Positions 28,659-36,320 of a DNA stretch of 38,143 nt are shown piece by piece. Every line of letters starts with the position of its first letter. Position 1 is the first letter of the stretch. Where the stretch lies: contig JAAVBX010000007.1 in NCBI GenBank assembly GCA_014802625.1, positions 135,920 to 174,062 of the forward strand, read 5' to 3'. The stretch is from a bacterium. Lineage in GTDB: Bacteria; Bacteroidota; Bacteroidia; Bacteroidales; Muribaculaceae. Under the pieces are notes generated by a model. The model worked only from the letters and a program-made list of their open reading frames with translations, made no database searches and had not been told where the DNA came from. The translations under genes were made by a program, and so were the position numbers.

Positions 28659-30010
28659 CGAATCCACCCTCAGTTGGTAAAATCAACCGTGCTATTCTGC
28701 GTCTGGCCCTCCCGGCCATCTTCAGCAACATTACTGTGCCGCTGCTGGGATTGAGCGATACTTTCATATCCGGACATCTCGGCGCCGAGCGTTATCTGGC
28801 GGCGATTGCCGCCGGCACGGTGCTCGTCAATTCTCTTTACTGGCTTTTCGGCTTTCTGAGAATGGGCACGACAGGTCTTACGGCCGAAGCTTTCGGGCGA
28901 AATGATCTCTTGCTGCGCCGCAGAGTCTTCACCATGTCGTTTCTGCTTGCTTTCTCTCTCGGCCTACTACTCATGATTCTGAGTGTGCCGCTGTCGCGGA
29001 TGCTATTATGGATTATGGAGCCGGAACCGGCCACCGCAGCTCTGGCCGGTGAATATTTCCGCATCAGTATCCTTGCCGCTCCCGCTTTCCTGGCGACGAT
29101 GACGGTGACCGGATGGATGATCGGTTCGCAGAATACCCTTTATCCCATGATTACGGCCATTACGGTCAACATCATCAATATCACTCTGAGCATGACCTTT
29201 GTCTTCGGCATGAAGTTAGGATTCTACGGTGTCGCGCTGGGCACGTGTATCGCCAATTGGAGCGGTCTGCTGATAGCCCTGCTTCTTGCCCGTCATCTTG
29301 CCGGAGCCGATCAGCTTTGGGCGCCCCTGAAGGGGTTGTGGAAAGCGATGGATATGCGGCGATTCTTCCGGGTCAACTCTGACCTTATGCTCCGGTCGGC
29401 GTGCATAATGGCTGTTCTTTTCGCAATGACCACTTTCGCCGGACGCATGGGCGACAGTGTGCTTGCCCGCAATGCCGTGCTTATGCAATTTTTTATGTTT
29501 TTTTCCTACTTCATGGATGGCTTCGCTTATGCGGGTGAGGCACTGTGCGGACGATTTGCCGGAGCCGCGGACCCCTCGGGTATTTACCGCACGGTGAAAG
29601 GCCTTATGATATGGGCGGTAATTATGACGGTAGTCTTCACGGCTGTCTATTTTTTCTTCCTGACTCCTGTGACGGCTCTGCTGACCGATGAGGCCTCCGT
29701 AATCAATGGAGTCTCCGCTTTGAAGTGGGTCGCTGTGGGGATTCCGGTGATTTCGGCGGCCGCCTTTATCTTCGACGGGGTGTATATCGGGATGACGGCC
29801 ACCTCGCGGCTTCTTCTGGCTACGCTGGCCGCGATGATTCTCTTCTTCCTGACCATGCTACCGTATCTACTCGGAAGGGACTTGATGATTCTCCCTGACC
29901 GGCTACTTTGGTGCGCCTTTCTCATTTTCCTTTTGACACGCGGCGTCTCCCTCGCTATCCTCCTCCCCTCTACACTTCGACGGATAGTCTCTCCCGCCGA
30001 TCATCGGTAA
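28652..30010 (+). CDS. MATE family multidrug/metabolite efflux transporter
   Basis: A 452-aa inner-membrane transporter with 12 predicted helices arranged as two similar halves. The N-terminus (GKINRAILRLALPAIFSNIT, then VPLLGLSDTFISGHLGA) and the block FGFLRMGTTGLTAEAFGRND are typical of the DinF-like branch of MATE proteins, which exchange sodium or protons for drugs or metabolites. The start is a GTG at 28652, which leaves the promoter upstream. ispE follows after 24 bases and is probably co-transcribed. The substrate is unknown. Confidence 0.9.
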   Translation: MQTNPPSVGKINRAILRLALPAIFSNITVPLLGLSDTFISGHLGAERYLAAIAAGTVLVNSLYWLFGFLRMGTTGLTAEAFGRNDLLLRRRVFTMSFLLAFSLGLLLMILSVPLSRMLLWIMEPEPATAALAGEYFRISILAAPAFLATMTVTGWMIGSQNTLYPMITAITVNIINITLSMTFVFGMKLGFYGVALGTCIANWSGLLIALLLARHLAGADQLWAPLKGLWKAMDMRRFFRVNSDLMLRSACIMAVLFAMTTFAGRMGDSVLARNAVLMQFFMFFSYFMDGFAYAGEALCGRFAGAADPSGIYRTVKGLMIWAVIMTVVFTAVYFFFLTPVTALLTDEASVINGVSALKWVAVGIPVISAAAFIFDGVYIGMTATSRLLLATLAAMILFFLTMLPYLLGRDLMILPDRLLWCAFLIFLLTRGVSLAILLPSTLRRIVSPADHR

Positions 30011-30018
30011 TAAATTTG
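30011..30018 (+). promoter_or_regulatory. Possible internal -7 element before ispE
   Basis: TAAATTTG matches TAnnTTTG, directly after the MATE stop codon and 16 bases before the ispE ATG. No TTTG is present 20 bases upstream, so this may be a chance match. It would give ispE a short private transcript. Confidence 0.3.
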
Positions 30019-30034
30019 CATATACACAATAATT

Positions 30035-30964
30035 ATGATAAGTTTTGTAAACGCTAAAATCAATATCGGATTGAACGTGGTAGGCAAACGTGCCGACGGC
30101 TATCATCTGCTTGAAACATGTTTCGTGCCGGTCGGACTCCATAACGGCACACCCGATAATCCCGAACCCTTCTGCGACATTCTGGAGCTCGCCGATTCTT
30201 CGGACACCACTCTCCCCGGATCCTATTCATCCTTAGGAATATCCTATCTGTTTTCGGGAAATAAGACAGATTGCCCTCCGGAGAAAAACCTTGTTGTTCG
30301 CGCAGGGGAACTGTTCTGCAACGAATATCTCGCTGTTTCGGGCAAAAGCATCCCCGAGGCTACCGGCGGTCTGACATTACTGCTGGATAAGCATATCCCA
30401 GATGGAGCCGGTCTCGGAGGAGGAAGCGCCGACGCCACATTCTCTCTGCGGCTGCTCAACGGCAGGCTGGGGTCACCGTTCTCCGATGACAAATTAGAAG
30501 AGATGGCAATTCGTCTGGGAGCCGATTGCCCGGTGTTCGTACGCAATCGGCCGGTGTTCGCTGAGGGCATCGGTGAAATCTTCTCCCCCGTAGAATCCGA
30601 GGGCATCAGGGATTTGGCGGAACGCCCATGGTGGATTGCATTGGTGAAACCTGACCTGCATATCTCCACACGCGAAGCTTTCGCCGGACTCTCCCCGGCC
30701 CGCCCGGCCCTGTCGCTGCGCGATGCGCTGCGCCGTCCCATAACCGAATGGCGCGACTGTGTGGTGAATGATTTCGAGGGGAGTCTGTTTCCCTTATATC
30801 CCGAACTGGCGCGTTTGAAACAGGAACTCTATCTACATGGGGCCACCTATGCTTCCATGACAGGAAGCGGAGCCGCTCTCTACGGTCTCTTCCCGGATGC
30901 TGAATCCGCTCGCAAGGCATGTGCGGAGATAGAGGCACCTTACAGAACGGTATGCCGGTTGTGA
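30035..30964 (+). CDS. ispE: 4-diphosphocytidyl-2-C-methyl-D-erythritol kinase
   Basis: GHMP-family kinase that phosphorylates 4-diphosphocytidyl-methylerythritol, the fourth step of the MEP pathway to isoprenoids. It is 309 aa. It starts MISFVNAKINIGLNVVGKRA, with the substrate-binding AKIN block. The ATP-binding glycine loop PDGAGLGGGSADATFSL is at about residues 122-138. The C-terminal GHMP motif is MTGSGAALYGLF. It is some 25 residues longer than the E. coli enzyme, owing to an insertion after about residue 35. A perfect hairpin terminator follows. Confidence 0.95.
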   Translation: MISFVNAKINIGLNVVGKRADGYHLLETCFVPVGLHNGTPDNPEPFCDILELADSSDTTLPGSYSSLGISYLFSGNKTDCPPEKNLVVRAGELFCNEYLAVSGKSIPEATGGLTLLLDKHIPDGAGLGGGSADATFSLRLLNGRLGSPFSDDKLEEMAIRLGADCPVFVRNRPVFAEGIGEIFSPVESEGIRDLAERPWWIALVKPDLHISTREAFAGLSPARPALSLRDALRRPITEWRDCVVNDFEGSLFPLYPELARLKQELYLHGATYASMTGSGAALYGLFPDAESARKACAEIEAPYRTVCRL

Positions 30965-30971
30965 CATTCCC

Positions 30972-31027
30972 TTCCCGATACAAAGCGGGGTCGCCTGTAG
31001 ATAGGCGACCCCGCTTTGTATCGGGAA
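30972..31027. terminator. Perfect 25-bp hairpin terminator between convergent ispE and dnaJ
   Basis: Bases 30972-30996 pair without mismatch with 31003-31027 around a 6-base loop (GTAGAT). The core is GC-rich (GCGGGGTCGCCT with its complement). On the plus strand it is followed by a T-rich stretch (TATTTCCTTTCTTG). It lies between the convergent 3' ends of ispE and dnaJ and is likely bidirectional. Confidence 0.88.
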
Positions 31028-31058
31028 TATTTCCTTTCTTGTTCTATTATGAGACTCT

Positions 31059-32282
31059 TTACTCCACGCCCCGGTTTTCCTTATTGAAGATATGGCGCAG
31101 ACGTGAGAAGATTCGCTTGGCGGTAGATTCTGTCGGCACGATATTCGGCTGGTCTTTAAGACTCTCTATGGCACCCTTCTCAGCATCGGTCAGATTCTCA
31201 GGCACATATACCATCACATTTATAAGAAGATCACCCTTCACAGAGCTATTCATCTTCGGCAGACCCTTGCCGCGCAGACGGAGCACCTTACCGGGTTGCG
31301 TACCGGGCTGAATCTTCAGGCGAGCCCTACCCTCGACGGTCGGAACCTCTGCCGAGCCACCGAGAGCCGCCGTCGGGAAATCGAGCATCAGGTTATAAAT
31401 CAGGTCGACACCGTCACGAATGAGTTCGGCATTCTTCTCCTCCTGAATCACTATAAGGAGATCTCCGTTTACGCCGCCATGACGCGGGGCATTCCCCTGT
31501 CCGCGCAACGTAAGCACCATCCCATCCTCTACGCCGGCGGGAATCTTGAAGCTGACGATCTCATCCTTCTTGTTGACACCGGTTCCGCCGCAATATGTGC
31601 AGGATTCGGAAATGACCTTTCCCTCTCCGTTGCAATCAGGGCAGACATGGCGCGTCTGCTGCGGCCCGAACATCGTCTGCTGAACGCCGGTGACATATCC
31701 TGTGCCGTGACAACGGTCGCAGGTCTTGAACGCCGTGCCATCCTTCGCTCCGGTGCCCTTACAGTGTTCGCACGCCACGAATTTAGGTATCTTGAGTTTC
31801 TTCTCGACACCATTCATCACATCCTTAAGCGTGACCTTGACAGTCACACGCAGGTCAGTTCCTTTGTTGACATGCTTACGCGGCGCGCCGCCTGTAGCTC
31901 CACCGAAGCCTCCGAAGGCATCGCCGTAGTGACCTCGACCGCCACCACCAAACATATCGCCGAATATATCGCCGAAGTTAGCGAAGATATCCTCCATGCT
32001 CATGCCGCCGGAGTAGTAGCCTCCTCCGCCACCGGCACCACCGCCGAAGCCCTGCGGGCCCATCGAATGGCCGAAACGGTCATACTTGGCGCGCTTGTCG
32101 GCATCGCTCAACACATCGTAGGCCTCGGCCGCCTCCTTGAATTTCTCTTCCGCCTCCTTATTGTCAGGATTACGGTCAGGGTGATATTGCACGGCCTTCT
32201 TTCTATAGGCCTTCTTTATTTCATCGGCCGTGGCATCTTTCGAGACGCCAAGCACCTCATAGTAATCTCTTTTCTCTGCCAT
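31059..32282 (-). CDS. dnaJ: Chaperone protein DnaJ
   Basis: Hsp40 co-chaperone that stimulates DnaK ATPase and delivers substrates, 407 aa. The J domain occupies residues 1-70 with the HPD motif at about 34-36. A long Gly/Phe-rich region runs to about residue 130. Four CxxCxGxG zinc-finger repeats follow ([32 protein letters not shown]), then the C-terminal substrate-binding domain. A basic C-terminal stretch ([20 protein letters not shown]) ends the protein. It follows grpE by 18 bases. A 578-codon frame on the opposite strand is a shadow. Confidence 0.97.
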   Translation of the reverse strand: MAEKRDYYEVLGVSKDATADEIKKAYRKKAVQYHPDRNPDNKEAEEKFKEAAEAYDVLSDADKRAKYDRFGHSMGPQGFGGGAGGGGGYYSGGMSMEDIFANFGDIFGDMFGGGGRGHYGDAFGGFGGATGGAPRKHVNKGTDLRVTVKVTLKDVMNGVEKKLKIPKFVACEHCKGTGAKDGTAFKTCDRCHGTGYVTGVQQTMFGPQQTRHVCPDCNGEGKVISESCTYCGGTGVNKKDEIVSFKIPAGVEDGMVLTLRGQGNAPRHGGVNGDLLIVIQEEKNAELIRDGVDLIYNLMLDFPTAALGGSAEVPTVEGRARLKIQPGTQPGKVLRLRGKGLPKMNSSVKGDLLINVMVYVPENLTDAEKGAIESLKDQPNIVPTESTAKRIFSRLRHIFNKENRGVE

Positions 32283-32300
32283 CGTGGAATCTCCTTTCTC

Positions 32301-32894
32301 TTACTGTGCGACAACCACCTTTGCATGGCGGAGCACCTTGTCATTTATCATATATCCCTTCTCCACGGTGTCAAGGATCTTACCCTTCTGAGCCTCATCG
32401 GCGACAGGCACCACCGATATCGCCTCATGCTTCTCTGTGTCAAACTCCCGATCCTCCGGATCGATCGCTTTAACTCCATTCGCAGCGAGATATTTGATGA
32501 GTTTGTTGTAGATAAGCGTCATTCCTTCGGCCACATCAGCCGCATTCTCAGCCTTCTCGGCCGCCTTCAGTCCACGCTCGAAGTCATCGACTATCGGCAG
32601 AAGACCCTTGAGGACATTCTCCCCGGCATTCTTTATGATTTCCGATTTCTCTTTGAGCGTACGCTTGCGGAAGTTGTCGAATTCAGCCATGAGGAAGAGA
32701 TATTCCTTCTTCTCCTTGGCAAGATCGGCTGTCAGTTTCTCAATCTGTTCGGCCTCACTCGCCTCCCCTTCCCCGGAAGGTGTCTCTGTCTCGGCGACAT
32801 CGCTATTCTCAACGTTGTTTTCTATATCCTCTGCGGGGGCAGCACCCTGCATATCCTCTTCAAGGGGATTATTTTTATATTCTTTATTTTTCAT
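32301..32894 (-). CDS. grpE: Nucleotide exchange factor GrpE
   Basis: Releases ADP from DnaK in the heat-shock chaperone cycle, 197 aa from the ATG at 32894. An acidic disordered N-terminus is followed by a long helix (EQIEKLTADLAKEKKEYLFL, then MAEFDNFRKRTLKEKSEI) and the C-terminal beta domain with GYMINDKVLRHAKVVVAQ. I favour MKNKEYKN as start because GGAAAGGAA lies just upstream. An in-frame ATG at 32948 would add 18 basic residues (MNKKNKRFFGRNRSERNS), also preceded by AAGGA-like sequence but very close. It forms an operon with dnaJ. A weak TAGTTTTTG element about 60 bases upstream is the only promoter candidate. Confidence 0.94.
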   Translation of the reverse strand: MKNKEYKNNPLEEDMQGAAPAEDIENNVENSDVAETETPSGEGEASEAEQIEKLTADLAKEKKEYLFLMAEFDNFRKRTLKEKSEIIKNAGENVLKGLLPIVDDFERGLKAAEKAENAADVAEGMTLIYNKLIKYLAANGVKAIDPEDREFDTEKHEAISVVPVADEAQKGKILDTVEKGYMINDKVLRHAKVVVAQ

Positions 32895-33080
32895 AGAATT
32901 CCTTTCCGACCGGTTTCGGCCAAAAAATCTTTTGTTCTTTTTATTCATATCCTTGCAAAAACTATTCCAAAAAATGTTAAACGCGAAAATTCATGGTCTC
33001 TCCGCAATGATGGCCCAATCGGCCGGGAATAATTCTTTGTAAGTGAAACAACTGAGCCGTGCGCAAGGTTTAACATCATC

Positions 33081-33136
33081 CCCGACATAATAATGACCCC
33101 GTATCGCCGGCGATACGGGGTCATTATTATGTCGGG
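33081..33136. terminator. Perfect 56-base palindrome downstream of the M6 protease gene
   Basis: Bases 33081-33108 are the exact reverse complement of 33109-33136, 28 bp per arm, with GCCGGC at the centre and therefore almost no loop. It begins 38 bases after the protease stop (minus strand) and precedes the grpE-dnaJ operon. A TTTTT run follows only on the plus-strand side (33141-33145). It probably ends the protease transcript. A perfect palindrome of this length could also be a protein-binding site or a recombination scar. Confidence 0.72.
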
Positions 33137-33174
33137 CAACTTTTTGACGTGAGCCTCGAAGTATATGTCCTTTA

Positions 33175-34974
33175 TCAGATATGAAGTTTGAGGCGGCTAT
33201 CGCCTGCCACAATTATATATATACCCTCCGGAAGCTCCACACTCTCTCCGACAGGAAGAAGGGCTATTCTTAGACCGGTCAGACCGAAAATCTCTACCGG
33301 CAAGGAGGAGACGTTGCTGATCACGCGACCATCTACCTTGACGCTATCCTCGGAAGCGGAAATTTCATCTACCGAGACACTTGGTTTATTCTTCCCCTCC
33401 ACAGTGAAGAGTATTTTGCCATCCTCCTCACGGATGTCGGAGATTGCTACGGCAGTGCGCGATCCATCCCAGGCAAGCAGATCGGGACGTGTGTACTCAT
33501 CAAGGGTCGTGACATTCGATGTGCCGGGGAATGTATCTCCGTCGCGTGTCGCCTCAGTGCGCTTATTGTCGGCCTCCAGAATATCCACATACTGATGCGA
33601 GCGCGTATTGTTGACGACATTCCTATCCCATACCGATTGATTATAGTCGATATGCCAGACGAGCATCCCGTGACCGGGTATGTAAGCGTCGCAACATTCC
33701 TGCTGGCGATTTTCAAGAAGGAAGAATTCCGTTTCTTTCTCCGTCTCGATTATATATGCATGATTGGAGGTATGCAGCGGTTCGAGTGTATATTCTCCTG
33801 TCAATTCAAGAATTTCCGGCTCAAGCCAATCGAGGCTGTAGCGCTCGAAGGAGCTGTAATGAGGCGGGGTGCGTCCGTTGTTGTTGTAAGGGCCATGGTC
33901 CAGAGTGCAGTAATCACCGGGAGTGAAAGCATCCGTGTAGCTTGTGGCGTAGAGGTCGGGAAGTCCCATCACATGGCTGAACTCGTGGACGAATGTGCCT
34001 ATACCATCCGGCCGACGGTTAATGGCGTCGATTTCGTTGGTACATGCGTAACGGTTGAGCAGGAGACCATCGTAATAATAATCCGTGCCGAGCTGGAAAT
34101 CCACGATATCAGCCGAGTGGGGCCATACGGTATTCGGCCTTGATGAATCGGCCTCCCCGTATCCGGCATAGAAAATGAAGACGTTGTCGATCTGTCCGTC
34201 GCCGTTGGTGTCATAGACGCTGAAATCCACATCGGGGTCGAGAGCCTCGCAGGCTTCGATGACCATCTCCTCGGGCGCGACATCCTGATCGAAATAGTCA
34301 TTGGCTCCGTAATGGCGCATCGGATATGCCAGCTGCACCGGGCCGTATACATCAAATTGGGGAGTGAAGACTCCGTTGGAGTTCTCTATGAAGAAGTCGC
34401 GGGCCGAACCGGTGGCGTTGTAGTCATTGAATCCCTCCTCGTTAAGGAGGCGGCTGAAGAAATCGGCCGGCTCATCCATGGAGAAACTGACATCCTGATA
34501 TTCCACCAGCACTACGAGCGCGCGCGGAGAACCTTTGGCAGGGAATGCCGCGCCGCTGCATAGATAGCGCGTATCCTCTCCGCCCGAACGTGTCATGGCC
34601 TTCATGCGGGCTGACCGCTCGAAAGATTCGTCAATCTTATCCTTAGCGAGTGTCGAAAGGAACTGCAACTCCGATGAGCCGCGCTTTCCTGCATCGGTGG
34701 CACGGAGCGAGGATGCCGCAGGCATTCCTTGTGAATCAATGGTGGCATAGACGAGGAATCCATCCTCGTCACGCACGAGGCGGTAGCCGTCGGGAGTCTG
34801 TATGGTGTGGCCGCGCTCATCCCCTCGGAGAATGATTTCAAGAGTGGAGCCGTCGGGCTGTTCGACTGTGATCGGACCCGGATATGCCGGAACGGCAAAT
34901 GCCGGCGTTACTCCGGCAACCCCTATCGCGCAGGGCACCGCCAGTCGCAATATAGATTTGTAAAATTGCTTCAT
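33175..34974 (-). CDS. Secreted M6-type metalloprotease
   Basis: A 599-aa exported zinc protease of the immune-inhibitor-A-like M6 family. A signal peptide (about residues 1-27, ending TPAFA) precedes a propeptide-like region. The catalytic site is TFVHEFSHVMGLPDLYA, with HEFSH at about 330-334 and the third zinc ligand Asp at about 340. An EF-hand/dockerin-like calcium loop DTNGDGQID lies at about 255-263. The C-terminus (about 530-599) is a small beta domain ending GIYIIVAGDSRLKLHI, which resembles type IX secretion sorting domains of Bacteroidota; that function is inferred. It starts 47 bases after the sigma-factor stop, so the two may share a transcript. Confidence 0.88.
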   Translation of the reverse strand: MKQFYKSILRLAVPCAIGVAGVTPAFAVPAYPGPITVEQPDGSTLEIILRGDERGHTIQTPDGYRLVRDEDGFLVYATIDSQGMPAASSLRATDAGKRGSSELQFLSTLAKDKIDESFERSARMKAMTRSGGEDTRYLCSGAAFPAKGSPRALVVLVEYQDVSFSMDEPADFFSRLLNEEGFNDYNATGSARDFFIENSNGVFTPQFDVYGPVQLAYPMRHYGANDYFDQDVAPEEMVIEACEALDPDVDFSVYDTNGDGQIDNVFIFYAGYGEADSSRPNTVWPHSADIVDFQLGTDYYYDGLLLNRYACTNEIDAINRRPDGIGTFVHEFSHVMGLPDLYATSYTDAFTPGDYCTLDHGPYNNNGRTPPHYSSFERYSLDWLEPEILELTGEYTLEPLHTSNHAYIIETEKETEFFLLENRQQECCDAYIPGHGMLVWHIDYNQSVWDRNVVNNTRSHQYVDILEADNKRTEATRDGDTFPGTSNVTTLDEYTRPDLLAWDGSRTAVAISDIREEDGKILFTVEGKNKPSVSVDEISASEDSVKVDGRVISNVSSLPVEIFGLTGLRIALLPVGESVELPEGIYIIVAGDSRLKLHI

Positions 34975-35021
34975 TGTCAGATTTAGATTGGTTATCGGGT
35001 TGTTAGTTTCAGGGATGTTGA

Positions 35022-35585
35022 TTACTCGAGAGATGAGATACTCTCCGTGATTTTCTTCACAGCGTGATGATACGATGCTTTCAGTGCCCCCACGGATGTG
35101 CCGAGTATATCGGATATATCCTCATATTTCATCTCATCGAAATATCGCATATTGAATACGAGGCGCTGCTTCTCCGGGAGCTTGGCCACAGCCTTAAGCA
35201 ATTCTGTCTGAAGCGCGTCGCCATCAAAATATTCATCTGCCTCGAGGTTCTCAAGAAGGAAAGTGGCCTCCTCATCTTCTGCGGGAAGATTAAGGCGTGC
35301 CTTCTCGCGGTTGATGAAATTAATCGATTCATTTACCGCTATCTTGAAAAGCCATGTCGACAATTTTGCATCTCCCCGAAAATTATGGATATTGTTCCAG
35401 GCCTTGAGAAACACGTTCTGCAGCAGATCGTTGGCATCATCATGGCTGACGACCATCTTGCGGATCTGCCAGTAGAGCGGCTCCGAAAATGTGCGCATAA
35501 GAAGTTCGAACGCCTTGGGAGCGGTCGACTCTCGCTGAAGGTCGGCTATCAGTTGTTTCTCGTCAATCGGAACGTTATATGCCAT
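35022..35585 (-). CDS. RNA polymerase ECF sigma factor
   Basis: Extracytoplasmic-function sigma-70 factor, 187 aa from the ATG at 35585 (MAYNVPIDEKQL). A longer frame to 35639 adds 18 residues with no support. Region 2 is seen in VVSHDDANDLLQNVFLKAWN, then FRGDAKLSTWLFKIAVNESI. Region 4 is KLPEKQRLVFNMRYFDEMKY, then EDISDILGTSVGALKASYHH. It directs RNA polymerase to a stress or envelope regulon that cannot be read here. Upstream, TATCTTAG (35624-35617) is a weak -7 candidate. The next minus-strand gene is the M6 protease. A possible anti-sigma-like protein is encoded 2 kb away on the other strand. Confidence 0.93.
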   Translation of the reverse strand: MAYNVPIDEKQLIADLQRESTAPKAFELLMRTFSEPLYWQIRKMVVSHDDANDLLQNVFLKAWNNIHNFRGDAKLSTWLFKIAVNESINFINREKARLNLPAEDEEATFLLENLEADEYFDGDALQTELLKAVAKLPEKQRLVFNMRYFDEMKYEDISDILGTSVGALKASYHHAVKKITESISSLE

Positions 35586-35687
35586 GCGTTTTCGTGTAGA
35601 TACAATAATCAGGGTGCTAAGATAATAAAAAAATCCCAAACCGAAGCTATTCCAACTTATTTCTTTATTTAGATTACGTCAGGAACC

Positions 35688-35882
35688 TAAGTAGTTGCTA
35701 ATAATTAACCGATATATGCTTACTCTGTAGATGGAAAGATCTTGAACGATAAAACTCGTTCTTTTTGGCAGATTAGCCTTTGTCGTTCAGTCGCATAGCG
35801 GTGTATGCTCCTTCACTCCGCAAACTAATCTGCTCAAAAATAACTTCGTTTTATCTGTTCATTAATTTTTAGCAACTACTTA
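35688..35882. mobile_element. Fold-back, MITE-like element with 21-bp terminal inverted repeats
   Basis: The ends 35688-35708 and 35862-35882 are inverted repeats matching at 20 of 21 positions, including a perfect 14-mer TAAGTAGTTGCTAA. Inside, 35743-35776 (from TGAAC to GCAGATTAG) pairs again with 35825-35861, with few gaps. The centre is a small hairpin at 35793-35808 (GCATA/TATGC). The left arm carries 34 extra bases (35709-35742) without counterpart. The terminal TA on both sides could be a TA target duplication, as made by Tc1/mariner-IS630-type transposases; no transposase is encoded. It is non-coding, lies just upstream of the sigma-factor gene, and could instead be a structured RNA. 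No other copy is visible in the window. Confidence 0.72.
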
Positions 35883-35957
35883 TCTTTATCTTCAACGTCA
35901 AATCACAAATTTTATTAAATTCTCATCTGAAATTAATTCTCCCTTCTCTAAAAAACG

Positions 35958-35987
35958 GCTGCGGCCGCCTTCGCAGGTGGCCGCAGT
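35958..35987. terminator. GC-rich hairpin with flanking A and T runs
   Basis: Bases 35958-35969 pair with 35976-35987 (12 bp including two G-T pairs on the plus strand) around the loop TTCGCA. On the minus strand the hairpin is followed by CCGTTTTTTAG, a classic terminator shape. On the plus strand it is followed by CATGTGTTTTCC. No gene ends next to it on either strand, so it is either an orphan terminator left from lost genes or a leader attenuator for the short frame at 36029. Confidence 0.55.
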
Positions 35988-36028
35988 CATGTGTTTTCCA
36001 TAATACTTTTTCAAACTAACCTAACATC

Positions 36029-36061
36029 ATGAAACGATTTATCATTCTTTCGATATTATAA
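36029..36061 (+). pseudogene. 10-codon signal-peptide-like remnant or minigene
   Basis: ATG at 36029 opens MKRFIILSIL and stops at TAA 36059-36061. The sequence before it (caaactaacctaacatc) resembles leaders of exported-protein genes in this phylum, and the peptide looks like the start of a signal sequence. No continuation is found in any frame downstream. It may be the stump of a deleted gene, a short leader peptide, or chance. Confidence 0.3.
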
Positions 36062-36130
36062 CATCTCCATTCCGAAAAGGGTTCAAATTTTCCAAAAAAA
36101 TATTTTAACGGCTCCCTGACCTGCACATCC

Positions 36131-36143
36131 TACGGGACCCGTA
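36131..36143. repeat. Short perfect palindrome in the accessory gap
   Basis: TACGGGACCCGTA is symmetric around a central A and sits between CTGAC (36116-36120) and GTCAG (36145-36149), a second inverted pair. It could bind a dimeric regulator. No clear gene is placed to be controlled by it except the ATPase at 36321. Confidence 0.35.
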
Positions 36144-36211
36144 CGTCAGACCCCGCATCCAGCGTTTATGTCATGATTCTATGGTGTTAATCCATAGTCT
36201 TGCAATTGAGC

Positions 36212-36275
36212 TAATCCAAAAATTAATATGATTTTTTGGATTATAATCCAAAAATTTGACCGAATTTTTGGATTA
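36212..36275. promoter_or_regulatory. Two tandem 32-bp palindromic operator-like units
   Basis: The half-site TAATCCAAAAATT occurs at 36212-36224 and 36244-36256; its inverse AATTTTTGGATTA occurs at 36231-36243 (one base different) and 36263-36275. Each unit is half-site, 6-base spacer, inverted half-site (13-6-13), and the two units (36212-36243, 36244-36275) abut without a gap. The last half-site covers the -33 box of the ATPase promoter. A degenerate extra half-site is at 36188-36196. Such an array suits cooperative binding of a dimeric repressor. Cruciform formation is a second possibility. Confidence 0.7.
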
Positions 36276-36298
36276 GGGTAATATATAACGTATCTTTG
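36267..36298 (+). promoter_or_regulatory. Predicted promoter of the AAA_14-type ATPase gene
   Basis: TTTG (36267-36270), exactly 20 bases, then TATCTTTG (36291-36298): full consensus. Initiation near 36303 leaves about 18 bases before the ATG at 36321. The -33 box lies inside the last inverted half-site of the operator array. Confidence 0.75.
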
Positions 36299-36320
36299 CA
36301 AAAAAATTAATGTTGTGCTT

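Noticed and set aside
31296..33032. 578-codon open frame on the plus strand opposite dnaJ and grpE
   Set aside because: It covers two intact genes and gives low-complexity Leu/Ile/Arg-rich sequence without a ribosome-binding site or known motif.
35688..35882. CRISPR array or tRNA in the accessory gap
   Set aside because: There is no regularly spaced direct repeat, and the inverted arms do not form a cloverleaf. The structure is one long fold-back.
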